From Ralstonia mannitolilytica (lineage in GTDB: Bacteria; Pseudomonadota; Gammaproteobacteria; Burkholderiales; Burkholderiaceae), in assembly GCF_905397375.1 (NCBI RefSeq), contig NZ_CAJPVG010000001.1, forward strand, positions 620,001 to 684,000: a stretch of DNA of 64,000 nt. Direction: 5' to 3'. Under the pieces are notes generated by a model that saw only the letters and a program-made list of their open reading frames with translations, was not told the origin of the DNA and ran no database searches. Below are positions 45,107 through 54,233 of the stretch, piece by piece; within the stretch, counting starts at the first letter, position 1; each line of letters begins with the position of its first letter. The position numbers were made by a program, and so were the translations under genes.

Positions 45107-46378
45107 TCAATGCGGCTGCGGGCGCTCGGGCCGCCGGGTGGGACGGCCGCGCAGGCGGTCGAGCACGCGCTGCGATACACCGGCCGGCGCATCGGTGGTG
45201 CCAAGCAGCGTGCCGAGGGGGCGCAGGCGCTCGACGTGATCGCAGACCACCTTGATCATCGCCGTGACCGACGTGCCGAGCAGCAGCCCCCACACGCCCC
45301 ACAGCCATCCCCACAGCAGCAGGCCGATATAGACCACGCACGGATCGAGCTTGGACGCCCGGCTCTGCAGCCACGTTACCAGCAGCGTGCCGATGAGCGT
45401 GGCGAGCAGCAGCGTGGTGCCGGCCACGACCAGCGCATCCGACAGCGCGCCCATCTGCAGGTACGCGCCGACGCCGCTGGCCACGGCGATGACCGCCGAG
45501 CCGAGGTACGGCACGAAATGCAGGATGGCGCTGGCCAGGCCCCAGACGGCCGCGTTCTCCATGCCGAGCAGCACGAAGGCCACGGCTGTCACCACGCCCA
45601 GCACGATGTTCGTGACAAACAGCACCAGCAGCGAATACTGGATTTGCGTGCCGATGCCCGCCATCATGCGCACCGCGCGTTTCTTCTCGCTCAGCGTGCG
45701 TCCGACGGCCCGTACCCACTTGCGCTTGAGCGCCTGGCCCGATGCCAGCAGGAAGTAGACAAGGAACGAGACCACGACGATCTGCCCGGCCAGCGCGAAC
45801 AGGTTGGCCGAACCCGTCCACAGGAACTCGCGCACCGGCAGCACCGGCGCCGCATTGGGCGGTTCGCCCTGGCCTGCGGGCCCACGCTTGGGCGGCGGTG
45901 GCGGGGGCTTGCCCTGCACGCCTTCGGCCGCGTGCTCGAGCGCGACCGTCACTTCGCGCATCGTGTCGAACGCGCCGCCCACGTGGTTGCGCAGGCGGTC
46001 GACCGATTCCGCCACTCGCCCGGCGGCAATCGGTATACGCGCGGCCATGGCTGAGATGCCGTCCTGCATGCCGAAGACGATCGCCGCACCGCCGATCCAC
46101 AGGCCGAGCACGACGAGCGCGGACGCAATCGGGCGCGGCACGTACCAGCGCTGCAGCCACACCACCAGTGGGTTCAGGGCAAAGGCCAGCACCACCCCGA
46201 TGGTGAGCGGCACCAGGAACACGCGCGCCCACTGCAGAAACACCAGCGTGCCGCCAATCGCGACCAGCACCATCGCAACGCGCCAGGCTGGCTGGCGCAG
46301 ACCGTCCATCACACTGCCCTGCGATGTGGCAGGCGGAATGGCGGGCGGAATCGGAGCGTGTGTGGGGGGTTCCGGCAT
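45107..46378 (-). CDS. AI-2E family transporter
   Basis: 423-residue polytopic membrane protein of the AI-2E (YdiK/PerM-like) family: paired N-terminal helices (AMVLVAIGGTLVFLQWARVFLVPLTIGVVLAFALNPLV), a cytoplasmic/periplasmic loop, then a cluster of C-terminal helices (FVPYLGSAVIAVASG) typical of the family. Despite the name, members export or exchange diverse ions and small molecules. A GTG at 46396 is the alternative start. Confidence 0.92.
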   Translation of the reverse strand: MPEPPTHAPIPPAIPPATSQGSVMDGLRQPAWRVAMVLVAIGGTLVFLQWARVFLVPLTIGVVLAFALNPLVVWLQRWYVPRPIASALVVLGLWIGGAAIVFGMQDGISAMAARIPIAAGRVAESVDRLRNHVGGAFDTMREVTVALEHAAEGVQGKPPPPPPKRGPAGQGEPPNAAPVLPVREFLWTGSANLFALAGQIVVVSFLVYFLLASGQALKRKWVRAVGRTLSEKKRAVRMMAGIGTQIQYSLLVLFVTNIVLGVVTAVAFVLLGMENAAVWGLASAILHFVPYLGSAVIAVASGVGAYLQMGALSDALVVAGTTLLLATLIGTLLVTWLQSRASKLDPCVVYIGLLLWGWLWGVWGLLLGTSVTAMIKVVCDHVERLRPLGTLLGTTDAPAGVSQRVLDRLRGRPTRRPERPQPH

Positions 46379-46427
46379 GGCAAGGATGTGGTGCACCCTT
46401 CTCTGCGCAAGAGCCGTGCCGCGCCAG

Positions 46428-48821
46428 CTACGTCATGGCCAGCGACCGCAGCGTGCGCACCAGGTCGTGCGGCGACACCGGCTTGACCAGATGCTGCTGG
46501 AAGCCGCTGGCCAGTGCACGCGCACGGTCGTGAGGCTGGGCAAACGCTGTCAGCGCAATGGCTGCCATGGGCGCAGCGCCGTCGGCAAGGTGCCGATGCT
46601 CCCATGCACGTATCTTCTGCAGGATCGCGTAGCCGTCTTCATCGGGCAGCGCAATGTCGCAGACGAGGGCTTGTGGGTGGCCATTCGATCCCCAATCGTC
46701 GAGCTGGGCGATCGCGTCCCGGCCCGAGCCTACGCTGCCGACGTCCGCACCGACCTGCGCGAGCAGCGTCGCAAGCGCGTCGCGCGCGTCCTGCTGGTCG
46801 TCGACGAGCAGCACACGCAGCCCCGCCAGCGATGGCAGCGGACCGCTGCGCGCCGGGTCCTCGCTCAGCGGTGCCGTCAGCTCGGCGCCGGCGTGCAGCG
46901 GCAGATATACGGTGAAGGTCGCGCCGCGCTGCTCGCCGTCGCTGTGCGCGTGCACGCGGCCGCCGTGCAGTTCCGTCAGGCGCTTGACGAGCGCCAGGCC
47001 CAGCCCGAGGCCCCCCGTGCGCCGCGTGTGCGCGCCGTCGGCCTGCCGGAACGCATCGAACAGGTACGGCACGAACGCCGGTGCGATGCCACGCCCGTTG
47101 TCGCGCACCTCGATGCGCGCCACCTCGCCGACGAGGTCGGCCGACAGCCAGACGTCTGCCCCCTCGGGCGTGAACTTGATGGCGTTGGTGAGCAGATTCC
47201 AGACGAGCTGCTGGACGCGGTCCGCGTCGCCGTCGATCTCGCGCTCGCCCAGTGCGATGCGGGTATGCAGCGTGATGCGGCGCTCGGTGGCGAGTGCACG
47301 CACGCTGTTCAGCGCGCTCTCGAGCGCCTTGCGCAGAACGAACGGTTCACGGGTCAGCCGCAGCTTGCCGCTCATCACGCGCGTGGCGTCGAGCAGGTCT
47401 TCGATCAGCCGCACCTGCTGCTCCACGCCCGTCTTGATGCCGGCCAGCGCGCGCTGCACCAGCGGGGAGCCGTCGGCAAGCTGGCTCTCCAGCACGTACG
47501 TCCAGTTCTGGATGCCGTTGAGCGGCGAGCGCAGTTCATGGGACACCACGGCCAGAAACTGATCGCGCGCCAACGCGGCGGCCTCGGCCTGTGCACGCGC
47601 GGCCTGTTCGCGCAACAGCAGCGCATCGCGCTCGCGCTCAGCCTCGGTGCGCTCGGTCACGTCATAGACGATGAGCAGCGCGGACTCCATCACGCCGTGC
47701 CGGTCGGCTTCCGGGATCACGCGTGCGTTGTAATGCGCGATGCGAGGCAGCGCATGGCCGTCTTCGAGATGCAGCGTGAGCGTCTGCTCGGCCCGCGTGT
47801 CGAACGCCCGCTGTGCGGCGCCCTCGAGCGCCTGCGCCACCTCCGCGGACAACGGCGAGGCCGTGAGCGTGCGGCCCGTCAGCGCAGCCGGTGCGACATC
47901 GAAGGCGTCGTTCACGGCGCGGTTGACGTACACGCAGCGCAGCTCGCGATCGAGCCGCGCGATGACGTCGGGCGCGTTTTCAACCAACGTGACGAATTCA
48001 CGCTGATGCCGGAACCGCTCGCGCTCGGCCTCCTTGCTCTCGGTGATGTCTTCGATCACGCAGACGAGTGCCTGCACGCTGCCATCAGCCCCGCGCTGCG
48101 GCGAGTACGCGCCATGCACGAAGCGGCGGCCAAGCCCGTTCGGATACGGGAGCTCCATCTCGAAGTTCACGCGCCGGCCAGCGAATCCCTCCTCCAGGTG
48201 CGACAGGATGCAGGCATAGGCTTCCTCGCCCATCACGTCGCGGACCAGGCGCCCGTGCACGTCTTCGTGCGGCAGGCCGAACCGCTGGGCAAAGGCCCGG
48301 TTGGCAAAGCGCACGCGGCGATCGGGATCGAGTTGCACGAGCGGAAACGGCACGCTGTCGATCAGCCATTGCAGCTGGAACTCCGATTCGGCCAGCGCCG
48401 CCAGCGTCTGCCGAGGCTGTGTCACGTCTTCGACCATGCCGACGGCGTGGGCCGACGTGCCAACCGCCGACGGCATCATGAACCCGCGCTCGCGCACGCG
48501 TCGCTCGGCCTGGCCATCGCAGACCCAGCGGTATTCCAGTACGAAATCCTGGCCATGCGCCAGGCCATCCCAGGCGGCACGCAGCGCGTTGTGGTCTTCG
48601 GGATGGACGTGCGCGAGCCAGCGTTCGCGAACGCCGCACAGGGCCTCGGGCTGCACACCCCATGTCAGCGCGGCGGCGCTCACATGCAGACGCGTGCCCG
48701 TCAACGGATCATCCACCCAGAACACATCGACTCGCTTTCCGCCGCCTGCTTCTGCGCACCTCTGTCGTTCGGTGCGCACCGCAGCCGGCCAGTCCGTTAT
48801 GGATTCAGACATTGCGTCCAT
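46428..48821 (-). CDS. PAS-domain hybrid sensor histidine kinase/response regulator
   Basis: About 797-residue soluble-looking hybrid kinase. At least three PAS-type units fill residues 20-380 (FWVDDPLTGTRLHVSAAALTW, RRVRFANRAFAQRFG, ELRCVYVNRAVNDAFD). Then come the phosphoacceptor region FLAVVSHELRSPLNGIQNW, ATP-binding boxes NLLTNAIKF, VRDNGRGIAP and GGLGLGLALV, and a C-terminal receiver (RVLLVDDQQDARDAL, Asp in VCDIALPDEDG). No transmembrane helix is apparent, so it senses a cytoplasmic cue. Starts at 48812 and 48857 are also possible. No HPt or output gene adjoins it. Confidence 0.95.
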   Translation of the reverse strand: MDAMSESITDWPAAVRTERQRCAEAGGGKRVDVFWVDDPLTGTRLHVSAAALTWGVQPEALCGVRERWLAHVHPEDHNALRAAWDGLAHGQDFVLEYRWVCDGQAERRVRERGFMMPSAVGTSAHAVGMVEDVTQPRQTLAALAESEFQLQWLIDSVPFPLVQLDPDRRVRFANRAFAQRFGLPHEDVHGRLVRDVMGEEAYACILSHLEEGFAGRRVNFEMELPYPNGLGRRFVHGAYSPQRGADGSVQALVCVIEDITESKEAERERFRHQREFVTLVENAPDVIARLDRELRCVYVNRAVNDAFDVAPAALTGRTLTASPLSAEVAQALEGAAQRAFDTRAEQTLTLHLEDGHALPRIAHYNARVIPEADRHGVMESALLIVYDVTERTEAERERDALLLREQAARAQAEAAALARDQFLAVVSHELRSPLNGIQNWTYVLESQLADGSPLVQRALAGIKTGVEQQVRLIEDLLDATRVMSGKLRLTREPFVLRKALESALNSVRALATERRITLHTRIALGEREIDGDADRVQQLVWNLLTNAIKFTPEGADVWLSADLVGEVARIEVRDNGRGIAPAFVPYLFDAFRQADGAHTRRTGGLGLGLALVKRLTELHGGRVHAHSDGEQRGATFTVYLPLHAGAELTAPLSEDPARSGPLPSLAGLRVLLVDDQQDARDALATLLAQVGADVGSVGSGRDAIAQLDDWGSNGHPQALVCDIALPDEDGYAILQKIRAWEHRHLADGAAPMAAIALTAFAQPHDRARALASGFQQHLVKPVSPHDLVRTLRSLAMT

Positions 48822-48854
48822 GCGTAGCAGTTTTTGTTCCTGGCCAGCCGGCCG

Positions 48855-48885
48855 CAAAAAAAAATGCGGTGCCGCGGCACCGCAT
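48855..48885 (-). terminator. Terminator after the DUF4397 lipoprotein gene
   Basis: On the minus strand GGTGCCGCGGCACC with flanking ATGCG/CGCAT pairs forms a strong hairpin (48864-48885), followed by a run of nine T residues (A-run 48855-48864 on the plus strand). It ends the DUF4397 transcript before the kinase gene. Confidence 0.9.
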
Positions 48886-48900
48886 CATCCGTCCGTGACT

Positions 48901-49683
48901 TTACTGCGACGGCAGTTCCGACGCCGTTTGCGATGCACCATTGGCCTGGGCCACGAGCACGCGGATATTGTTCGGCGTCACGGCACCGATGCCGCCGGCA
49001 GGCAGCGTCGTGATCAGCCAGTCGGCATTGTTGGCCAGGCTGAACGGCTGCGAGCTGAAGATGACATTCTTCGTGCCGGCGGTCGTCACGCGGATCTGAT
49101 ACGTGCCGCCGTCCACGTAGATCGAATCCTGCGTGCTGGCCGGCGAGGCAGCACCGTAGGCCGCGCCGCCCATGGTCGGGGCGACGTTGGTGAGGTCGGC
49201 ATTGGGCGCCGTCACGTACACGTCGACGTTGGGCGCGTTGTACGAGGCGTTGAAGGTCCGCACGCGGGCCTTGTCAGAGAGGATGGACTTGTCGTACGGG
49301 TCATCGATGATCGACAGATTGGTGGCCGTGCCGTTCGCACCGACAATGGCGAGCGCCGTATAGCGGTGACCGTTGACGGGGTTGAAGGTGGCTGACGCCA
49401 GCGGCGAGTTGCTGCCTGCATTGGACACCGTAGCGGTGGTCGCTGTGGCATCGATGCCGAAGTAGTTGCTGACGTTCTTGAAGCCGACGTTGGCGATGCG
49501 CACGGTGCCGTTCACGCCGAAGTCGACGTTCTGGATGAACGGGTTGGCATGCACGGTGCGGTACTGCGGCGAACTCGTGCCGATGATCTGCCCGATATCG
49601 TCGTCACCACCGCCACATCCGGCCAGCACGGCCAATGAACCCAGTGCCAGCACGGCGGCAATCTTCCTGATCTGTATCTTCAT
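48901..49683 (-). CDS. DUF4397 domain lipoprotein
   Basis: 260-residue exported lipoprotein with signal and lipobox LAGC (ALGSLAVLAGCGGGDDD). The mature part has two DUF4397-like repeats (VRIANVGFKNVSNYFGID and VRTFNASYNAPNVDVYVTA), beta-rich modules found in surface proteins of many bacteria. It is probably outer-membrane anchored. Function unknown. It is a single gene with its own terminator. Confidence 0.92.
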   Translation of the reverse strand: MKIQIRKIAAVLALGSLAVLAGCGGGDDDIGQIIGTSSPQYRTVHANPFIQNVDFGVNGTVRIANVGFKNVSNYFGIDATATTATVSNAGSNSPLASATFNPVNGHRYTALAIVGANGTATNLSIIDDPYDKSILSDKARVRTFNASYNAPNVDVYVTAPNADLTNVAPTMGGAAYGAASPASTQDSIYVDGGTYQIRVTTAGTKNVIFSSQPFSLANNADWLITTLPAGGIGAVTPNNIRVLVAQANGASQTASELPSQ

Positions 49684-49813
49684 CGTTCACCTCGGACGAA
49701 AGCGTGTTCAAGACAGGCGCAGACATCGCGCGCCCATGTAGGTTGTCATCGACATGTGGAGCCGACGATAACCGCGCCCATCCGGCGCGCCTATCGAGAC
49801 GGTTCCGATCGTG

Positions 49814-49832
49814 TTGTCGGAAGACTCCGACA
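49814..49832. promoter_or_regulatory. Palindrome TTGTCGGA-N4-TCCGACA
   Basis: TTGTCGGAAGACTCCGACA repeats the 32742-32761 palindrome with only the loop changed. It lies in the promoter gap between the DUF4397 and recombinase-like genes. Confidence 0.45.
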
Positions 49833-49955
49833 TGCAACCCGACGCCCGGGCAACGAGCATGGCGCGTGCCCGCGCGCCTGAACCGTCCTTCGAGGGCTAT
49901 GCGCGCGGCCGCGCAGACAAGCGGCTCGCTATACTTGCGCGATCCGTGTTTTCTC

Positions 49956-51242
49956 ATGCGCCATCCGCTCATCCGCATGCCCGAACCGCGTCCGGCGAGC
50001 CCCGCGCCGCTGCCCGACCACACCGCTTCTCCGGCCGATCCGCAGGCCTTCGCGCGCGAACGCGAACGGGTGCACGCGTGGCTGCAAGCGCGTGCCTCCG
50101 GCGCACGCGCCGTGAGTGCGTCCACGCTGTCGCAATACCGCGTCGAAGCCGAGCGTGTGTGCTGGTATGCGCGCACGCTCGGTCAGCCAATCGCAAGCTG
50201 GCAGCGCGACGACGCGCGCGCGTATCTGCGCTTTTTGCAAGAACCGCCCGCCTGGGCTGTCAGCGCGCGCGGCATCGAGCGTGACGATCCGGGGTGGACG
50301 CCACTGCGTGGCCCGCTCTCCGCACGTTCGGCGCGGCAGAGCAGCATCATCGCGGCCAACCTCTGCGGCTGGCTGCAGCGCACCGGCTATCTGCAAACGA
50401 ACCCGTTTCTCGATGACGACGCGATGGTCATCACCGTGCCGGATGCCGGACCGCGAGTCCGTGCCACACCGGCAACCGCGCCCGGAGCCTACACCGCACC
50501 CACCGCCGCCGACATGGCGTTGATGGCCGATGCCGTGCGCGCCCGCGTCGCCCTCGGGCGCGAAGCCCGCCTGCGACAGGCGCGCGACCACTTCCTCGCC
50601 GTGCTGCTGTCACAGGCAGGCATGCGCGTGTCAGAACTGGTGAATGCGCGGATGGGCGACGTGGCCCTGCACGCCGTGCCGGCCGAGCATGCCACCCCGG
50701 ATGCGCCGTTGCCGGCGTCCGTGTGGCTGCTTGCGGTGGGCGCGGGGCGCGCGCGGCGCTGGCTGCCGTGCGATGCGCTGATGCCCGCGCTGCGCGAGTA
50801 CCGCACCGCCTTTGGCCTGTCGCCGCTGCCGCTGCCTGATGAAGCGACACCGCTGCTGCTCTCGATACGCAAGCGCTCGCCGCGGCGGGCCGACGGCAGC
50901 ATCATCGACTCGCCCGCCCTACGCCGCGATTTTGGCGAGCGCAAGGGCATTGGTTCACGCTCGCAGTTGCTGCTCATCGTCAAGGCGATGCTGAACGAAG
51001 CCGCTGACTACGCTCGCGCCATCGGCCACACCGACGCGGCACTGCGTCTGGCGAACACGTCGTTGCGCGAGCTGCGGGGTGCGCATCTGCGCGAGCGTCT
51101 TGCCGCCGGCGACGCCGCAGCCGACGTGGCGCACGCGCTGGGCCTGGCGGCGTTGCCGGCGGTCGCCGTACGCGCGCGCGAAGCTGACCTCGCAGCCAGC
51201 ATCGCCGACGCCGCGCGCAAACTGGCCGGGCCTTCGGCCTGA
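49956..51242 (+). CDS. Tyrosine-recombinase-like protein lacking catalytic residues
   Basis: About 428-residue protein with an N-terminal SAM-like core-binding region (residues 30-150) and a C-terminal tyrosine-recombinase fold. Box I is intact (LLSQAGMRVSELVNARMGDV, with the first catalytic Arg). Box II aligns without gaps to XerD-type sequence as LRELRGAHLRERLAAG...VAHALGLAALPAVAVRAR: the second Arg is kept, but the HxxR His is Arg, the His after it is Gly, GH is GL, and the nucleophile Tyr is Arg. It probably binds DNA without cutting it. It borders the origin region, which suggests a structural or regulatory role there. ATG 49977 is an alternative start. Confidence 0.85.
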   Translation: MRHPLIRMPEPRPASPAPLPDHTASPADPQAFARERERVHAWLQARASGARAVSASTLSQYRVEAERVCWYARTLGQPIASWQRDDARAYLRFLQEPPAWAVSARGIERDDPGWTPLRGPLSARSARQSSIIAANLCGWLQRTGYLQTNPFLDDDAMVITVPDAGPRVRATPATAPGAYTAPTAADMALMADAVRARVALGREARLRQARDHFLAVLLSQAGMRVSELVNARMGDVALHAVPAEHATPDAPLPASVWLLAVGAGRARRWLPCDALMPALREYRTAFGLSPLPLPDEATPLLLSIRKRSPRRADGSIIDSPALRRDFGERKGIGSRSQLLLIVKAMLNEAADYARAIGHTDAALRLANTSLRELRGAHLRERLAAGDAAADVAHALGLAALPAVAVRAREADLAASIADAARKLAGPSA

Positions 51243-51260
51243 CATTCCTCCACACAGCGC

Positions 51261-51454
51261 GCAGAAACGGGTACGCATCGCATGCATCGGGCAGCGCGCC
51301 GATGCATTGTCGCGCGCCATTGTTGTCCGGCTTTACGCAACAGTTGTCGCTCACATCGTCCGCAGAATTGGGTTCGCGCGGGGCATGCATCACCGACGAT
51401 GTCTCGCAGAAACGGGTACGCCCCGCTCGAAAATCGTGCGCAGAAATGGGTACG
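51261..51454 (+). repeat. Cluster of four origin-type 15-bp repeats
   Basis: Copies of GCAGAAACGGGTACG at 51261-51275 and 51406-51420 (exact), 51440-51454 (one change) and 51362-51376 (GCAGAATTGGGTTCG). All are in plus orientation, between the recombinase-like gene and the end of the purine-permease gene. They belong to the same family as the dense cluster in front of repA. Confidence 0.85.
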
Positions 51455-51471
51455 CTTTCAGGCAAAAAAAA

Positions 51472-51492
51472 ACGCGGACCCACGGCCCGCGT
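51472..51492 (-). terminator. Terminator of the purine permease gene
   Basis: On the minus strand ACGCGG pairs with CCGCGT, then a run of nine T residues (A-run 51464-51472 on the plus strand). Confidence 0.8.
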
Positions 51493-51514
51493 CTTTCGTC
51501 TGCGATGCAATCGC

Positions 51515-52819
51515 TCAATGTCCGCCGGACAGATAGAAGAAGCGGAACAGGAACACGGCCGAGATGATCCACACAATGACCGGCACTTCGCGCATGCGGC
51601 CCGTGAACAGCTTCAAGCCCGAATACGCGATGAAGCCGAACGCCACGCCATTCGCAATCGAATACGTGAACGGCATCATCAGCGCCGTGAGCACGGCCGG
51701 CACCGCTTCGGTGGTGTCTTCCCAGTTGAGGTCGACCAGCTCGCGCAGCATCAGACACGACACGTACAGCAGCGCGGGCGCCGTCGCATACGCTGGCACC
51801 ACACCAGCCAGCGGCGAGAAGAACAGGCACAGCAGGAACAGCACCGCCACCGTCAGCGCAGTCAGGCCCGTGCGCCCGCCTGCCTGCACGCCCGAGGCGC
51901 TCTCGATGTACGCCGTGGTGGAGGACGTGCCGAGCAGCGACCCGGCCATGATGGCGGTGCTGTCGGCCAGCAGCGCCTTGTTTAGGCGGTCCATCTTGCC
52001 CTGCTTGAGCAGGCCCGCTCGGTTCGCCACGCCCATCAGCGTGCCGGTCGCATCGAACAGTTCGACCAGGAAGAACACCAGCACCACGTTCAGGATGCCC
52101 ACCGACAGCGCGCTCATGATGTCGAGCTGCATGAGCGTCGGCGCCAGCGACGGCGGCATCGACACCACGCCGTGGAAGGTGTTGCCGGCAAAGAAGAAGC
52201 TCGCCGCCGTCACCGCCAGGATGCCGATCAGGATGGCGCCCTTCACGCGCAGGTGATCCAGCGCCACGATGAGGAAGAAGCCGATCACCGCGAGGATCAC
52301 CGACGGCTGATGCACGTCGCCGAGCGAAACGAGCGTCGCCGGATTCCCGACGATCAACCCCGCCCCGCGCAGCGACACGATACCGAGGAACAACCCGATG
52401 CCCGCGGTGATCGCCACGCGGATCGAATGCGGGATCCCGTTGACGATCATCTCGCGGATGCGGAACACGCTCACCAGCAGGAACAGGCAGCCTGAGATGA
52501 ATACCGCGCCCAGCGCCGCCTGCCACGTGAAACCCATGCCCTTGACCACCGCATACGCAAAGTAGGCGTTCAGGCCCATGCCCGGCGCCATCGCGATGGG
52601 GTAGTTCGCGTACATCCCCATGATGACCGTGCCGATCGCCGCGGCAATACACGTGGCGACGAACACCGCATCGTGCGGCATGCCCGCATCAGCGAGTATG
52701 TTCGGGTTCACGAAGATGATGTACGCCATCGTGAGGAAGGTTGTCAGCCCGGCGAGCACCTCGGTGCGAACGTCGGTCTGGTGCTCCTCGAGCTTGAAAA
52801 AGCGTGCGAGCCACGTCAT
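51515..52819 (-). CDS. NCS2 family purine permease (AzgA/PbuG-like)
   Basis: 434-residue membrane transporter with 12-14 hydrophobic segments. It has the AzgA-type opening LTTFLTMAYIIFVNPNILADAGMP and the GMGLNAYFAY motif. Family members import adenine, guanine or hypoxanthine with protons. A single gene enclosed between two clusters of origin-type repeats; the coding region itself carries none. Confidence 0.95.
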   Translation of the reverse strand: MTWLARFFKLEEHQTDVRTEVLAGLTTFLTMAYIIFVNPNILADAGMPHDAVFVATCIAAAIGTVIMGMYANYPIAMAPGMGLNAYFAYAVVKGMGFTWQAALGAVFISGCLFLLVSVFRIREMIVNGIPHSIRVAITAGIGLFLGIVSLRGAGLIVGNPATLVSLGDVHQPSVILAVIGFFLIVALDHLRVKGAILIGILAVTAASFFFAGNTFHGVVSMPPSLAPTLMQLDIMSALSVGILNVVLVFFLVELFDATGTLMGVANRAGLLKQGKMDRLNKALLADSTAIMAGSLLGTSSTTAYIESASGVQAGGRTGLTALTVAVLFLLCLFFSPLAGVVPAYATAPALLYVSCLMLRELVDLNWEDTTEAVPAVLTALMMPFTYSIANGVAFGFIAYSGLKLFTGRMREVPVIVWIISAVFLFRFFYLSGGH

Positions 52820-53333
52820 GCGTCTTGTCTCCTCTTGTTATGAAGTGCGATCGCCGCTCGGCCGTGCATCGGACCGAACGCCCCCGCTACGCGCCCGCGG
52901 TACGGGCGATTCGACTCTTAGCAAGATTCCGGCGCCCGAAGGTCGCGCGATCGAAATACTGTTCATGCGAATGGAATGATGGAGAACACGCCGGCCAGGC
53001 ACGAGGCCGCCCGGCGCGCGGGATGCGCATGATGCCCGAAACACCACGCACGTGCACGCGGTGGCCAGCGGGCCGGCGGCGTCGGCTGCGTACCCGTTTC
53101 TGCGAAAGCACGATGCCAGGCCGCATGCGGGTCGATATGCGTACCCGTTTCTGCGCGGCAACTCGCAGAAATAGCTACGGGGCGAGGGCCGCTTCCACAC
53201 GCTGGAAACCGGGCTTGGCCGTACCCGTTTCTGCGAATCCACACGCAGCTCCACCGTACCCGTTTCTGCGGCCCCTCGCCGTTTCGGCGCGCAAGCACCG
53301 AACCCGTTTCTGCGAAGCGGCTTGCCGCTGAGC

Positions 53334-53373
53334 CGTACCCGTTTCTGCGGGGTCGCGCGCAGAAACGGGTACG
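53334..53373. repeat. Head-to-head pair of perfect 15-bp sites at the array's orientation switch
   Basis: CGTACCCGTTTCTGC (53334-53348), ten bases, GCAGAAACGGGTACG (53359-53373). Almost all sites to the left are reversed and almost all to the right are forward, so this is a centre of symmetry. Such inverted sites bind the initiator for autoregulation or replicon coupling in other plasmid systems. Confidence 0.75.
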
Positions 53374-53854
53374 CGCCCGTTGTAGGCGTGCGGCGCAAGC
53401 CTTTGGCTAATAAGGGTTTTTACCCGCAGAAACAGGTACGGCGGTTTGCGCGGGCCGTCCAGGACCGGTCTGGCGCCGGGGCCATCGCCGGGAAGTTTCA
53501 GCGATGAAAGTTGTAAAGACGGAGCCGACGCCGTACTGGGCCATGCCGCATCGCCCTTGTACCGCTTCGCTCGTCCGCAGAAATGGGTACGCCAACGATT
53601 CATCGAACTCCACCGAAGCGTGTACTCGCTCTTCTGCAAACCGCAAGAGTATGCGGACGCCGAAACCTCACTTGTGTTCGAGCCCGCAGATTTGGGTACA
53701 CACGCACGTGGCGCCGCATCACAGAATCACGCAGAAACAGGTACGCACAGGCTTTCCCGAAACGGCTGCAGCCGCCCCGATGGTCGCTTTCCACGCAGAA
53801 ACGGGTACGCTGGCAAGGAAAGACGCTCCAGGACTGCCAGAGAAGGGCGTTTTC

Positions 53855-53875
53855 TGTGGATAACACTGTGGACAA
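53855..53875. promoter_or_regulatory. Two DnaA boxes
   Basis: TGTGGATAA (53855-53863) is the complement of the perfect box TTATCCACA; TGTGGACAA (53867-53875) is a one-base variant. They sit 12 bases apart inside the repeat array, so host DnaA probably acts with RepA. Confidence 0.75.
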
Positions 53876-54233
53876 CCCAATGTTGTCCCCGCAGATTCCG
53901 GTACGGCCGATGCGCAGAAGCAGGTACGGTTTCGCGCAGAAGCGGGTACGCAGTCTCGCAGAATCGGGTTCGCACGTCCGCAGAATCGAGTACGGTTTTG
54001 CCCCCCAAACCCAGACCCGCCAAGGCTTTGCGGGTCGCGTATACGGTTTACCTGTAGTTAACGTAAGGGGTATATATGACTGGTAGTGAGGAAAGGTCTT
54101 CCGGGGACAACCTTGCAGGTTGCCCCCCGACGCCCTTCCCGCGACGACGAGCAAAAATCGGAAAACGTACCCAATTCTGCGTGACAAGCCGGAGGCGTTT
54201 TAGTACAAAGGCTCTGAACAATTCTTGCCCAAT

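Larger units (their letters stand above)
53089..54180. repeat. Main iteron-like array, 19 copies of a 15-bp site
   Basis: Consensus GCAGAAACGGGTACG. Minus-oriented copies start at 53089, 53140, 53220, 53255, 53299, 53334 and 54166. Plus-oriented copies start at 53165, 53359, 53426, 53577, 53686, 53731, 53795, 53891, 53914, 53936, 53958 and 53980. The last five are 22-23 bases apart, i.e. about two helical turns, while others are irregular. Variation is mainly at positions 6-10; GCAGA and GGTACG are best kept. Confidence 0.9.
52820..54233. other. Putative replication origin region of the second replicon
   Basis: About 1.4 kb without a supportable gene, directly upstream of repA. It contains 19 copies of a 15-bp repeat, two DnaA boxes and, just before repA, an AT-richer segment around 54040-54080. 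Short ORFs across it are repeat-driven and not convincing. The combination of iteron-like sites, DnaA boxes, initiator gene and downstream parAB is the usual build of a plasmid-derived chromosomal origin. Confidence 0.82.

Noticed and set aside
45804..48827. 1007-residue open frame opposite the AI-2E and hybrid-kinase genes
   Set aside because: Low-complexity Arg/Ser/Ala translation with no family; the opposite strand encodes clear transporter and kinase domains.
49956..51242. Active phage integrase or the edge of an integrated element
   Set aside because: Catalytic residues are missing, there is no tRNA or attachment-site duplication nearby, and the neighbours are core genes of the replicon.
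52838..54187. Several 80-200 residue ORFs across the region before repA, containing repeated YPFLR / AETGT words
   Set aside because: The repeated words are translations of the 15-bp DNA repeat in different frames; no real protein is supported.
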